A stretch of 64,000 bases of DNA from assembly GCF_026236535.1 (NCBI RefSeq), contig NZ_JAHTMW010000014.1:1-64000 (forward strand). The letters are read 5' to 3'. Numbering within the stretch: the stretch's first letter is position 1; each line of letters starts with the position of its first letter. The position numbers were made by a program, and so were the translations under genes. The notes under the pieces are model-generated. The model was not told where the DNA came from. It searched no databases and saw only the letters and a list, made by a program, of their open reading frames with translations. Source of the DNA: Streptomyces sp. SKN60 (lineage in GTDB: Bacteria; Actinomycetota; Actinomycetes; Streptomycetales; Streptomycetaceae). This document shows, piece after piece, positions 51,292-58,972 of this stretch.

Positions 51292-51611
51292 CAGGGCCTG
51301 TCCGGCGGATCAGGGTCGGACAGGCCGCGGCGTCTGGCGCATGGGGTCTTCCCAGGCCCGCCAGGGCCGAGGGGAAGCATCGCAAGGCGCCGGAGCGTCT
51401 CGACAGCGGAGCTATCGGGACGTTTCGGCTTGGGGTCTCCCCAGGCCCGCCAGGGCCGAGGGGAAGCGGCGTGGGGGTCCGCCCCCTGGCTTCGCCGGTG
51501 GTACCCCCACCGGGCCCGCAGGGCCCAGGGGGCGTGCCGTGCTGGGGGCACCACCCAGGCGAAGCTCTGGGGGAGTCGCGGACCCGGCCATGATCCGCCG
51601 GACAGGCCCTG
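51292..51611. mobile_element. MITE-like element with 21-bp perfect terminal inverted repeats
   Basis: The segment is 320 bases long and is bounded by exact inverted repeats of 21 bases. The left end contains GGGCCTGTCCGGCGGATCA (51294-51312); the right end, TGATCCGCCGGACAGGCCC (51591-51609), is its complement. The sequence resembles, from memory, ends of IS5-like elements common in Streptomyces. The interior has no transposase and is filled with palindromes: two 37-base direct repeats and a hairpin with GCCCCCTGG/CCAGGGGGC arms. No clear target-site duplication was found. It is therefore likely a non-autonomous element mobilised by a transposase elsewhere. Confidence 0.72.
51342..51467. repeat. 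Two near-identical 37-base direct repeats inside the MITE-like element
   Basis: Copies at 51342-51378 and 51431-51467 differ at one base (TCTTCCC versus TCTCCCC) and are 89 bases apart. Each copy can itself fold, with CTTCCC opposite GGGAAG and an inner GGCCC/GGGCC pair. They look like a dispersed Streptomyces palindromic repeat captured twice. Confidence 0.75.
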
Positions 51612-51645
51612 ACCCTGACCGGTCCCCCATTCCGCCCCGTACGGG

Positions 51646-53730
51646 TCACCGCTCGTCCTCGCCGAGCAGCGACGGGCCCTCCAGCGGGGCCTCGAAGGGC
51701 GGGCGGTCGGGCGGGTCGTAGAGCACCGCCAGGCCCTCGGCCCAGGCGTGCTCGGCCCGCTCCCGGGGGTCCGCCTCGGTGTCGCCCACGCGCCGGCGCA
51801 GGGTGCGCACGGGGCGGTGCAGGCCGTCGGCGGCGCCGGCGCCGGCGAGCAGCACCCCGGCGCCCTTGTGGAACTCGGGGCAGTCGCCGTGCTCGCGGGC
51901 CGAGTGCCGCCACAGCGCGACCGGGTGCCCGGCGGCGAGCGCGGCGTCCAGGGCGCGCCGGCCGTCGCCCGTACCGACCGCGCCGCAGAAGACCGGCACG
52001 CTGCCGTCGGGGGCCGCGTCCAGGCGCTCGTACGACGCGGTCCGGCTCTCCTTGCGCAGCTGCGGGGCGTGCGCCTCGGCGCCGGCGGCGAGCACCTCGG
52101 CGCGCAGCGGCACGGCCCGCAGCGGGCCGCCCTCGCTGCCCCGCCAGCGCCGGTGCCACTCCGGGGAGGGCCGGCGGCGGCCGCGGTGGCGGTCGCGGAG
52201 GACGACGGTGCGCCGCTGGCCGAGCGGCAGGGAGCGCTCGCCGAAGGGTTCGTCCTCGGGCGCGAGCCGCCAGGTGTCGAAGGGCACGTCGAACAGCTCG
52301 CGCGGCACCACGAATTCGACGGCGGCGAGGTGGTCGCCGCTGTCCCCGTGACCCAGCGCCTCGTCGAGCGGGCCGCGCAGGCTGTCCTGGAGCTGCTCCC
52401 GGAGCAGTCCCTCGTCGTGGCCGGCCAGCGGGGTCATGGTGCGGCCGTCGAAGAGCAGCATCACGCGCCAGGTGTAGCGCGGGGCGCCGGTGGCCCAGGG
52501 CACGGAGTCGATCTCTATCCGCACGTCGGCGCGCGGTCCGGCCGCCCTGGCGGGGGCGACGGGGTCCGCCGGCGCGGGGTCGAGCAGGGCGGCGATCTCC
52601 TCGCGCACGGCGGCGTGGGCGTCGCCGGACTCGTCCGTGATCCAGTCGACCAGGCTCCCGAGCCCGAGGGCGGTCGGGGTGCCGGGGCCGGCCTCGGCGC
52701 CGTAGCGCTCGGTGAGGTGGCGGACGACGTGCGCCGCGTAGAGGAGCACGGCGTCGAGTCCGAGGTCGGTGCTGCCGCGCCCGTCCTCCCGCTCGCCCTT
52801 GTGCAGTTCGTGGAGCAGGCCCACGCCGTCGCGCCAGGTGCGGGCGTCGGTCTCCAGGACGGCCTGGTAGTCGGGGTGCAGGACCCGGCGCTTGACCGCG
52901 TCGACGAGGGCCATCACCTCGCCGGGGCCGGTGGGCGAGGGGAGTTCGGCGAACCGCCCGTACAGCTGGGTGCGCCGGGCGGGGCTGACCCCGCGGGCCG
53001 CGGCCGGCCAGAGCGCCATCTGGCCGTCGGTCCAGGTGCGTCCGGAGCGGAGCGAGCGGTGGCGGGCGAGGTGGTGCCGGTCGTGGGCGCGCAGGACCTC
53101 GTGCAGCACCTGGCCGCCGGGCACGTCGTGGAGCTCGCGCAGCGAGGTGAGCGGCACGGCGGCCCCCTCGTCCTGGCCGCGGCCCTTGTTGACGCCGATG
53201 ACGGCGCCCCGGGTGAGGTCGACGACCGGGCCGCCGGAGCAGCCCTCGACGGGGACGCCCCACTTGAGGAGCAGGGCGCCGGCCTCGAATCCGTACGCCG
53301 TGCCGAGCACGTCCCGGACGCCGACCTCGCCGGTCTGCCGGGCCCAGCCGTGCAGGCTGACCTGGGTGGGGGTGGTGGGCGGGCGCTCGCTGAGCCGTAC
53401 GCAGGCGGCGCCCTCGGCGCCCTCGACCCGGACGAGCGCGAGGTCGGGGAACTCCCAGAAGCCGAGCTCCTCGTCGGGCGTGGCGGGGCGCGGCTTGGCG
53501 AGCACCAGCCGGCCGGTGGTCCGGCCGCCCTCCCAGGTGATGCCGACGGCGGGTTCCTCTCTCCACACCGCGCTACCCCCCTTGGCCACGACGTGGGCAC
53601 AGGTCAGCACCCAGCCGGGGGCGATGAAGAATCCCGTGCCCCAGAACGGGTCGCCGTGCGGGTCATACCCGTCGCCGGGAGCGGCGATGCGCACGAGCGC
53701 GGGGCGCACGAGCGCGTCGAAGGCGCTCAT
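51646..53730 (-). CDS. Trypsin-like serine protease fused to a VMAP-C-like domain
   Basis: This 694-residue protein has an N-terminal chymotrypsin-fold protease (about 1-220) with an intact triad: His46 in VLTCAHVVAK, Asp96 in EFPDLALV and Ser165 in VEGCSGGPVVD. The residue before the catalytic serine is Cys instead of the usual Asp. A helical middle region (about 230-420) follows, then a C-terminal domain from about 430 with IEIDSVPWATGAPRY and FVVPRELFDVPFDTWRL that fits VMAP-C (vWA-MoxR-associated protein C-terminal domain). No signal peptide is present, so it is cytoplasmic. VMAP, MoxR and vWA proteins form ternary conflict systems. The start ATG 53730 overlaps the upstream gene as ATGA. 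Confidence 0.87.
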   Translation of the reverse strand: MSAFDALVRPALVRIAAPGDGYDPHGDPFWGTGFFIAPGWVLTCAHVVAKGGSAVWREEPAVGITWEGGRTTGRLVLAKPRPATPDEELGFWEFPDLALVRVEGAEGAACVRLSERPPTTPTQVSLHGWARQTGEVGVRDVLGTAYGFEAGALLLKWGVPVEGCSGGPVVDLTRGAVIGVNKGRGQDEGAAVPLTSLRELHDVPGGQVLHEVLRAHDRHHLARHRSLRSGRTWTDGQMALWPAAARGVSPARRTQLYGRFAELPSPTGPGEVMALVDAVKRRVLHPDYQAVLETDARTWRDGVGLLHELHKGEREDGRGSTDLGLDAVLLYAAHVVRHLTERYGAEAGPGTPTALGLGSLVDWITDESGDAHAAVREEIAALLDPAPADPVAPARAAGPRADVRIEIDSVPWATGAPRYTWRVMLLFDGRTMTPLAGHDEGLLREQLQDSLRGPLDEALGHGDSGDHLAAVEFVVPRELFDVPFDTWRLAPEDEPFGERSLPLGQRRTVVLRDRHRGRRRPSPEWHRRWRGSEGGPLRAVPLRAEVLAAGAEAHAPQLRKESRTASYERLDAAPDGSVPVFCGAVGTGDGRRALDAALAAGHPVALWRHSAREHGDCPEFHKGAGVLLAGAGAADGLHRPVRTLRRRVGDTEADPRERAEHAWAEGLAVLYDPPDRPPFEAPLEGPSLLGEDER

Positions 53731-54248
53731 ACGGCGCCAGGGCCGTTCTCCGGGGAGGCGGCGGGCGGGGGCAGGGGCAGGGTGGGCGCGGCAGGCGGGG
53801 CGGGCGGGGCCGGTGGCATGGGCGGTACGGAGGCGGGTACGGGCGCGGTGGCGGGTGCGGCGGCGTCCTCCGCGCGCGTGGCGCCGTCCTCGGCCGGACG
53901 GCCGGGTTCCGTCCAGGTCAGGGAGACGTTGATCGAGGCCTTGCCGCCGCCGTCGGCGAGCACGCCGATCACCTTGCCCGCCTGCGCGGAGAGCTCGATG
54001 CCGAAGCTGACCGCGACCTCGACCGAGCCCTCCGGGTCGAGTCCGGCGCGCAGCGAGCCGACCACCCCGCGCACCACGTCCGTGAGGCCGCCGGCCATGG
54101 AGACCACCCGGTCCCCGATCCGGTCCCCGATCCCGGTGTCCTGGAACGCGCCGCCGGGGACGCCCCGGCGCAGCTCCTCCGCCCCGCTGACCCGGGCCCA
54201 CACGGGCGTGCCGTCGTCCAGCCGAATCCGGGCGATTCCATCCGTCAC
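53727..54248 (-). CDS. CU044_2847 family (Trypco1) trypsin-associated protein
   Basis: This 173-residue protein's first 110 or so residues match the CU044_2847 family: an ARIRLDDGTPVWARVSG strand pair, a helix with VVSMAGGLTDVVRGVV, then FGIELSAQAGKVIGVLADGG and a beta strand ASINVSLTW. A Pro/Ala tail (about 115-173) ends the protein. The family occurs with trypsin-like proteases in conflict systems and is also called Trypco1; it is thought to partner or be cleaved by the protease. It overlaps the protease gene by four bases, so the two are translated together. The start GTG 54248 follows GGGGAGCGGGGG. Confidence 0.87.
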   Translation of the reverse strand: MTDGIARIRLDDGTPVWARVSGAEELRRGVPGGAFQDTGIGDRIGDRVVSMAGGLTDVVRGVVGSLRAGLDPEGSVEVAVSFGIELSAQAGKVIGVLADGGGKASINVSLTWTEPGRPAEDGATRAEDAAAPATAPVPASVPPMPPAPPAPPAAPTLPLPPPAASPENGPGAV

Positions 54249-54353
54249 AGCGGCCCCCGCTCCCCGAAACGATGATGAAAGAGGCTAGTCCGTGGTGCTC
54301 AAGAGGAACAGGGGACGCGGTCGGCTCCGCTGACCACGGCCTATTCTGATCGC

Positions 54354-54536
54354 ATGTACTTCACCGACCGTGGCATCGAGGAACTGGAGAAGCGGCGCGG
54401 CGAGGAGGAGGTCACCTTCGAGTGGCTCGCCGAGCAGCTGCGCACGTTCGTCGATCTGAATCCCGACTTCGAGGTGCCGGTCGAGCGCCTCGCGACCTGG
54501 CTGGCGCGGCTCGACGACGAGGACGACGACGAGTAG
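54354..54536 (+). CDS. DUF6104 family micro-protein
   Basis: This 60-residue acidic protein (MYFTDRGIEELEKRRGEEEV, ending DDEDDDE) matches the small DUF6104 family conserved in streptomycetes. It is mostly helical and has no signal peptide. TATTCT lies about 12 bases before the ATG and could be a -10 element, so the transcript may have a very short leader. The gene is divergent from the conflict island and convergent with the next gene; the function is unknown. Confidence 0.9.
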   Translation: MYFTDRGIEELEKRRGEEEVTFEWLAEQLRTFVDLNPDFEVPVERLATWLARLDDEDDDE

Positions 54537-54551
54537 GCGCCGGTCGCGCGA

Positions 54552-55397
54552 TCAGGGGGCGGCTTCCGGCAGGTGGTCGTAGAGGCGGTCGTAGAGACGG
54601 TCGTAGGCGAGGCCGGCGGCCCCGTGCACGACGAGCAGCGCGCCGGCCGTCGCCCAGCCGCCGCTGCGGCGGCCGATCCCCCAGGCGAGCAGCGGAAGAC
54701 CGGCCACGAGCTGGGCGGCGGCGATGACGCGGGCGCGGGGACCGCGCAGGTACGGGCCGATGCGGGTGTCCTCGACGGCGTCGAGTTCGGCGCGTACGGC
54801 GTCCCGCCAGCCGGACCATTCGAGGAGTTCGGCGCCCTGGGCGCGGGCCGCCGAGCGCAGCCGGTCGGCGCTGTCGCCGGGCGTGAGGCCGGCGGGCAGG
54901 GCGAGTCCGGTGCGGGCGAGGACGGCGACGAGCCCGACGAGCCGGGCGTGGGCGTCGGCGTCCGGGTCGGGCCGGGTGAGCGGTTCCAGGGCCTGGACGT
55001 CGAGCACGGGGTCGAGCGCAAGCCGGGCGGCGAAGGTCCGCATGGCCTCGTCCTCGCCGACCGGGGTGCCGTCGGCCAGCCAGGTGTAGCCGACGGTACG
55101 GCGGAAGCCGGCGGCCAGCGTGAGTCCGGCGCGGTCCGTGTCCCACCAGAGGGCGAGAACCGGCCAGGTGGCGGCGCCGACGGCAAGAGCGGTGGCCCAG
55201 CCGGTGACGACGCGTTCGACGGGTTCGCCGTCGTCGAGCCAGGGTTTCCCCTCCGGGACGAGCACGCTCCAGTCGGGGCCCGCGGGTGCGAGGAGGAGCT
55301 GTTCGCGGAGCAGCTGGGCCGGCGGGCGGACCGCCGGGGGCTCGGCGCGGCAGAGCAGCAGCGCTCCGGCGGAGCGGGTTCCCGATGTCACAATCAT
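54552..55397 (-). CDS. Hypothetical protein with C-terminal membrane segments
   Basis: This 281-residue protein has an internal TGWATALAVGAATWPVLALWW hydrophobic stretch (about 65-85) and a C-terminal one or two membrane helices (ARVIAAAQLVAGLPLLAWGI and GWATAGALLVVHGAAGLAY). A repeated YDRLYDRLYDHL closes the protein. The middle part is Asp/Ala-rich and helical. No family was recognised. The start ATG 55397 follows GGGGGG; longer in-frame starts enter the regulatory region of the divergent DUF4097 gene. Confidence 0.75.
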   Translation of the reverse strand: MIVTSGTRSAGALLLCRAEPPAVRPPAQLLREQLLLAPAGPDWSVLVPEGKPWLDDGEPVERVVTGWATALAVGAATWPVLALWWDTDRAGLTLAAGFRRTVGYTWLADGTPVGEDEAMRTFAARLALDPVLDVQALEPLTRPDPDADAHARLVGLVAVLARTGLALPAGLTPGDSADRLRSAARAQGAELLEWSGWRDAVRAELDAVEDTRIGPYLRGPRARVIAAAQLVAGLPLLAWGIGRRSGGWATAGALLVVHGAAGLAYDRLYDRLYDHLPEAAP

Positions 55398-55504
55398 CCC
55401 CCCAACGTAGGGCAATTGTCCGCTTTGAGGGGTGAATGCCCCGGAGTGCACACCCACCCACCCCTGTCAGGGTCGGGCTCGACTCCGCCCGGGGCGAGTC
55501 AGGG

Positions 55505-55556
55505 TTGACTTGACCGCACCGCGATATATCGTGTCTATCGGAAGACGCGATATGTT
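55505..55556 (+). promoter_or_regulatory. Promoter and palindromic operator of the DUF4097-PadR operon
   Basis: TTGACT (55505) and TATCGT (55527) are spaced 16 bases and form a plausible promoter. The perfect palindrome CGATATATCG (55522-55531) overlaps the -10, and CGCGATATGTTGCG (about 55547-55559) is a related site downstream. PadR repressors bind such AT-rich palindromes, and the operon encodes one, so autorepression is likely. Confidence 0.6.
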
Positions 55557-55600
55557 GCGTCGCAGTCGACATCGTGACCGTGACACGGGAGGGCAGCACC

Positions 55601-56494
55601 ATGACAGAGTGGTCCGTCACCGAGCCTCGCAAGATCCCGCTGACCGACCCCGTCCGGCGGCTCCAGGTCCGTGTGGTCAACGGAGCGGTGAACGTGGTGG
55701 GGACCGACGAGAGTTCCGCGCGGGTGGAGATCTCGGAGATCGAGGGCCCGCCGCTGATCGTCTCCCAGCAGGGCTCCACGCTGGTCGTGAGCTATGAGGA
55801 CCTGCACTGGAAGGGCATCCTCAAGTGGCTCGACCCCAAGGGCCACCGGCGCCGGGTCGTGGTCTCCGTGGCCGTGCCGGCCGGCACCGACGTCGAGGTC
55901 GGCGCGATCGGCGCCGAGACGGTGATCTCCGGCGTCAGGGGACGCACGGCGGTGCGCGGCGTCACCGGCGACACCACACTCGTCGGCCTCGCCGGCCCGG
56001 TGCGCGCCGAGACGATCTCCGGGAACCTGGAGGCGCAGTCGGTCACCGGCGCGCTGCAGATCAACTCGGTGACGGGCGACGTCACCGTGATCGACGGCGC
56101 CGGCTCGGCGGTGAAGGCCGAGACGGTCAGCGGGGACATGGTCATCGACCTCGACCCGGCGGCCGGTCAGGACGGGCCGCCCGCCGACATCCGCCTCACC
56201 AGCGTCTCCGGCGAGGTCGCGATCCGGCTGCCGCACCCGGCGGACGCGCGGGTCGAGGCCAGCACCACCAGCGGTTCCGTGTCGAGCGCCTTCGAGGACC
56301 TGCGGATCGGCGGCTCCTGGGGCACCCGTTCCATCTCCGGCACGCTGGGCGCCGGCCAGGGCACCCTCAAGGCGACCACCGTCTCCGGTTCCATCGCCCT
56401 GCTGCGCCGCCCCGAGCCGGAGCCCGAGCACGGGCCGGACGGCGACGGCGACGGCTCGTCCGCCGCCTCCCCCGCATCCGGAAAGGTCCTCTGA
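55601..56494 (+). CDS. DUF4097-family beta-strand repeat protein
   Basis: This 297-residue protein is rich in repeated short strands of the pattern V-x-G-x-V/T-x-x-x-S/T-x-S-G-D/N (TVSGDMVIDL, SVSGEVAIRL, STTSGSVSSAF), the hallmark of the DUF4097 beta-helical adhesin-like family. It has no signal peptide, so it is cytoplasmic despite the adhesin-like fold. The start ATG 55601 follows GGGAGGG. One base separates its stop from the PadR gene. DUF4097-PadR pairs are common in actinobacteria, but their role is not known; envelope-stress sensing is one idea. Confidence 0.9.
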   Translation: MTEWSVTEPRKIPLTDPVRRLQVRVVNGAVNVVGTDESSARVEISEIEGPPLIVSQQGSTLVVSYEDLHWKGILKWLDPKGHRRRVVVSVAVPAGTDVEVGAIGAETVISGVRGRTAVRGVTGDTTLVGLAGPVRAETISGNLEAQSVTGALQINSVTGDVTVIDGAGSAVKAETVSGDMVIDLDPAAGQDGPPADIRLTSVSGEVAIRLPHPADARVEASTTSGSVSSAFEDLRIGGSWGTRSISGTLGAGQGTLKATTVSGSIALLRRPEPEPEHGPDGDGDGSSAASPASGKVL

Positions 56495-56495
56495 C

Positions 56496-57386
56496 ATGGC
56501 GCCCGTCTTCGCCCACGGCCGGCTCCGGCTCTATCTCCTCAAGCTGCTCGACGAGGCCCCCCGCCACGGGTACGAGGTGATCAGGCTTCTTGAGGAGCGC
56601 TTCCAGGGCCTGTACACGCCCTCGGCGGGCACGGTCTACCCGCGGCTCGCCAAGCTGGAGGCGGAGGGCCTGATCACCCACGCCACCGAGGGCGGCCGCA
56701 AGGTCTATTCGATCACCGACGCCGGCCGGGCCGAGCTGGCCGGGCGCGGCGGCGAACTGGCCGATCTGGAGGAGGAGATCCGCGAGTCCGTCTCCGAACT
56801 GGCCGCCGAGATCCGCGACGACGTGCGCGGCGCCGCCGGGAAGCTGCGCAGCGAGATGCGGGCGGCGGCGACCGCCTCCCGTACGGCCGGCGCCTCGGCC
56901 TCCTTCGACGCCCGGGAGGAGCTGCGCAAGGCGAAGCAGGAGCTGAAGGAACAGGCCCGCCAGGCACGGGCGGAGGCGCAGTCGGCCAAGCGGCAGGCCA
57001 AGGAGTACCAGCGGATCGCGCAGCAGCTCCAGGACCAGTTCCAGGACCGGCTGAAGGGCGGCGACTGGCCGAAGGGCGTCTGGGAGGGCATCTCGGACAT
57101 CACCGCCCAGCTGGGCAACCTGGTGACGAGCACGACCCACGGCCCGGCCGCCGGCCGGCCGAGCTCGCCCGAACAGGCCGTCTCCGACTGGGCGAAGGAC
57201 ATCGACGGCGCCGCCGAGCCGGCCCGTGAGCTCGACCGGCTGCTCGACCGCTTCCGCGACGACGTCCGCGACGCCGCCCGCGACCACGGCGTGAGCCGCG
57301 ACCAGCTGGCCGAGGCCCGCCGCCATCTGGCGACGGCGGCGGACGGCATCCTGTCCCTGCTCGCCCCGGACCGCCGCAGGCCGTAG
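56496..57386 (+). CDS. PadR-family transcriptional regulator with long coiled coil
   Basis: This 296-residue regulator has an N-terminal PadR winged helix (about 8-82: RLYLLKLLDEAPRHGYEVIR, then SAGTVYPRLAKLEAEGLI) and then an unusually long charged helical region (about 85-205) rich in Glu, Arg, Ala and Lys, likely a coiled coil for dimerisation or for interaction with the DUF4097 partner. The C-terminal 80 residues contain repeated D-x-x-R-D-x-A motifs. It begins one base after the DUF4097 stop codon, and a palindromic site overlaps the operon promoter. Confidence 0.92.
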   Translation: MAPVFAHGRLRLYLLKLLDEAPRHGYEVIRLLEERFQGLYTPSAGTVYPRLAKLEAEGLITHATEGGRKVYSITDAGRAELAGRGGELADLEEEIRESVSELAAEIRDDVRGAAGKLRSEMRAAATASRTAGASASFDAREELRKAKQELKEQARQARAEAQSAKRQAKEYQRIAQQLQDQFQDRLKGGDWPKGVWEGISDITAQLGNLVTSTTHGPAAGRPSSPEQAVSDWAKDIDGAAEPARELDRLLDRFRDDVRDAARDHGVSRDQLAEARRHLATAADGILSLLAPDRRRP

Positions 57387-57418
57387 CCCCCTCCCCCGCC
57401 GGGTCGACCGCGACCCCG

Positions 57419-58810
57419 TCAGCCGCGGTCGGTGGCGGTCACCGTGACCGTCACCCGGGTGCCCGGGGTGGCGAGGACGAGGGCCTTGCCCTGGGCGGGG
57501 CGGAGCACGATCGCCCTCCCCCGGGTCGCGACCTGCCACGCGCCCGGGGGCAGGGAGAGTTCGGTGACGCGGGAGCCGCGGGAGCCGGCGGCGTCGTACT
57601 CCAGGCGGTAGACGCCGGCCGCGGCGTCGTAGGAGGAGGCGCGGACGGTGCCGGCGACGGCCTCGGCGTAGGGCTCGGCGGTGAGCTCCTTGTTCGTACG
57701 GAAGGTGCCGTCGCCGTTCACCGCGCAGTAGCCGCCGCCGTAGCACCAGACGTAGCCCGCCCAGCCGGAGCTGTAGCGGCCGAGCGAGACCATGGCCTCG
57801 CGGTAGAAGCGGTTCATGTTCGGGAGGGAGTTGTTGAGCGGGCCCCATTCGCCCACGACCACCGGGACCTTGTACTCCTTGGGGTACTGGGTCACCGCCT
57901 GCTCGTAGCTCTCGATCCAGCCGGCGGCCGGGTCGTAGTCCGCGCCCGCCTCCATGCCGGTGTTGTAGAAGTGCGGGGCGTACACGACCTTGGGGTCGTC
58001 GATCCGGCCGAGGCCGGTGGGCACGCCCTCGCCGACGATCGGGGTCGGCTCGACGAAGACCCAGGCGTCGCGGTCGGCCGAACGGATCGCGTCCGCCAGG
58101 CGGTTGTACATCGGGGTGAGCTGCTCGCGCTCGATGCGGCGGGCCGCGGTGGGCAGGTCCTCGCCCTCCCGGAGTTCGCCCATGGGCTCGTTGATGGGGT
58201 CGTAGCCGATGACGGCCGGGTGGCCGGCGAAGCGTTCGGCGAGGACGCGCCACATCCGGGCCTGGGCGCGTCGCAGGTCGGCGTCCTCGTAGAGGTGGGT
58301 GAAGGCGCGTTGCACGGCGGGCTGGAAGTACTCGGAGAACCAGTCGTCGGGGTTGCGCTCGAAGGGCAGTCCGTCGGTCCGGGTGGCCCACTCGGGGATG
58401 CCGCGGTGCCCGAACGCGGGGCCGAAGACGTCCTGGTGGGCGTCGATGAGGACCTTGACGTCGTACTTCTCCGCCCAGTCCAGGATGCGTTCGATCCTGC
58501 GGAGGTAGTCCTGGCTGTACTGGCCGGGGCGGGGCTCCAGGTCGTCCCAGAAGACCAGCAGGCGGGCGAAGTTGAAGCCCTTGGCCCGCATGTCGCGGAA
58601 GTGCTTCTCGGTGATGGCGGAGAGGGCCTGCTCGCCGCGGTGGGCCTTGTCCTCGACGTTCCAGCCGCGCAGGGTGAGGGCGCGGCCCTTGGCGTCGGTG
58701 AGGACGGGGATCGTCCCACCGGTGTCGGCGTGGGCGGCGGCGGTCGGGGCGGCGGTGGGAGCGAGGAGCGCGGCGGCGAGGGCGCCCGCCACGAGAGTGG
58801 TACGCAACAA
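57419..58810 (-). CDS. Secreted GH5 glycoside hydrolase (endoglycoceramidase-like)
   Basis: This exported enzyme is 463 residues with the start used here. TTG 58810 is preceded by a full GGAGGT five bases away and begins a clean signal peptide (MLRTTLVAGALAAALLAPTA); a GTG at 58846 has no ribosome site. The GH5 barrel carries the acid/base Glu208 (DPINEPMGEL) and nucleophile Glu321 (VVVGEWGPLN). The ARLLVFWDDLEP and IDAHQDVFG segments are typical of the endoglycoceramidase-like subgroup. A beta-sandwich C-terminal domain (about 380-463) follows. The substrate could be a glycolipid or a beta-glycan. Confidence 0.9.
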   Translation of the reverse strand: MLRTTLVAGALAAALLAPTAAPTAAAHADTGGTIPVLTDAKGRALTLRGWNVEDKAHRGEQALSAITEKHFRDMRAKGFNFARLLVFWDDLEPRPGQYSQDYLRRIERILDWAEKYDVKVLIDAHQDVFGPAFGHRGIPEWATRTDGLPFERNPDDWFSEYFQPAVQRAFTHLYEDADLRRAQARMWRVLAERFAGHPAVIGYDPINEPMGELREGEDLPTAARRIEREQLTPMYNRLADAIRSADRDAWVFVEPTPIVGEGVPTGLGRIDDPKVVYAPHFYNTGMEAGADYDPAAGWIESYEQAVTQYPKEYKVPVVVGEWGPLNNSLPNMNRFYREAMVSLGRYSSGWAGYVWCYGGGYCAVNGDGTFRTNKELTAEPYAEAVAGTVRASSYDAAAGVYRLEYDAAGSRGSRVTELSLPPGAWQVATRGRAIVLRPAQGKALVLATPGTRVTVTVTATDRG

Positions 58811-58919
58811 GGGGGACCTCCGGCAAGCGATGTGAGCGTTGTTCACCTTTTCGCGATGCCGGAGATCCCATCAGGACAAGCGTCCTGGTTCAAGAGGTCG
58901 GTCAGGAGGTCTTCGGAAG

Positions 58920-58972
58920 GTCTTCAGTCCGTCTTCAGTCCGTCTTCAGTCCGTCTTCAGTCCGTCTTCAGG
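58920..58972. repeat. 11-bp tandem repeat at the 3' end of the oxidoreductase gene
   Basis: The unit GTCTTCAGTCC occurs four full times and once partially. It covers the stop codon of the oxidoreductase gene (ending 58957) and the adjacent non-coding bases. Because the stop lies in the first gene-proximal unit, changes in copy number would not alter the protein but would change the 3' untranslated region. Confidence 0.88.

Larger units (their letters stand above)
51027..51645. other. 619-base gap inside the conflict island, filled by a MITE-like element
   Basis: No gene is credible here. About half of the region is the repeat-bounded element at 51292-51611. The segment 51027-51291 upstream of the MoxR gene is GC-rich and should contain its promoter and leader, but no clear -10/-35 pair is visible. 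Downstream of the element only 34 bases separate it from the protease stop codon. Confidence 0.6.

Noticed and set aside
51342..51467. CRISPR array
   Set aside because: There are only two repeat copies with a 52-base gap, and each repeat is palindromic within a MITE-like element; no cas genes are present.
51292..51611. Complete insertion sequence
   Set aside because: No transposase or fragment of one is encoded in the 320 bases; only the ends resemble an IS, so a MITE-like label was used.
51128..51721. Open frames across the 51.0-51.6 kb gap
   Set aside because: They run through the inverted repeats and lack coding bias or ribosome sites.
57419..58846. GTG at 58846 as start of the GH5 gene
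   Set aside because: No ribosome site precedes it, whereas TTG at 58810 has GGAGGT at ideal distance and begins a cleaner signal peptide.
58920..58972. CRISPR array
   Set aside because: The 11-base units are directly adjacent without spacers.
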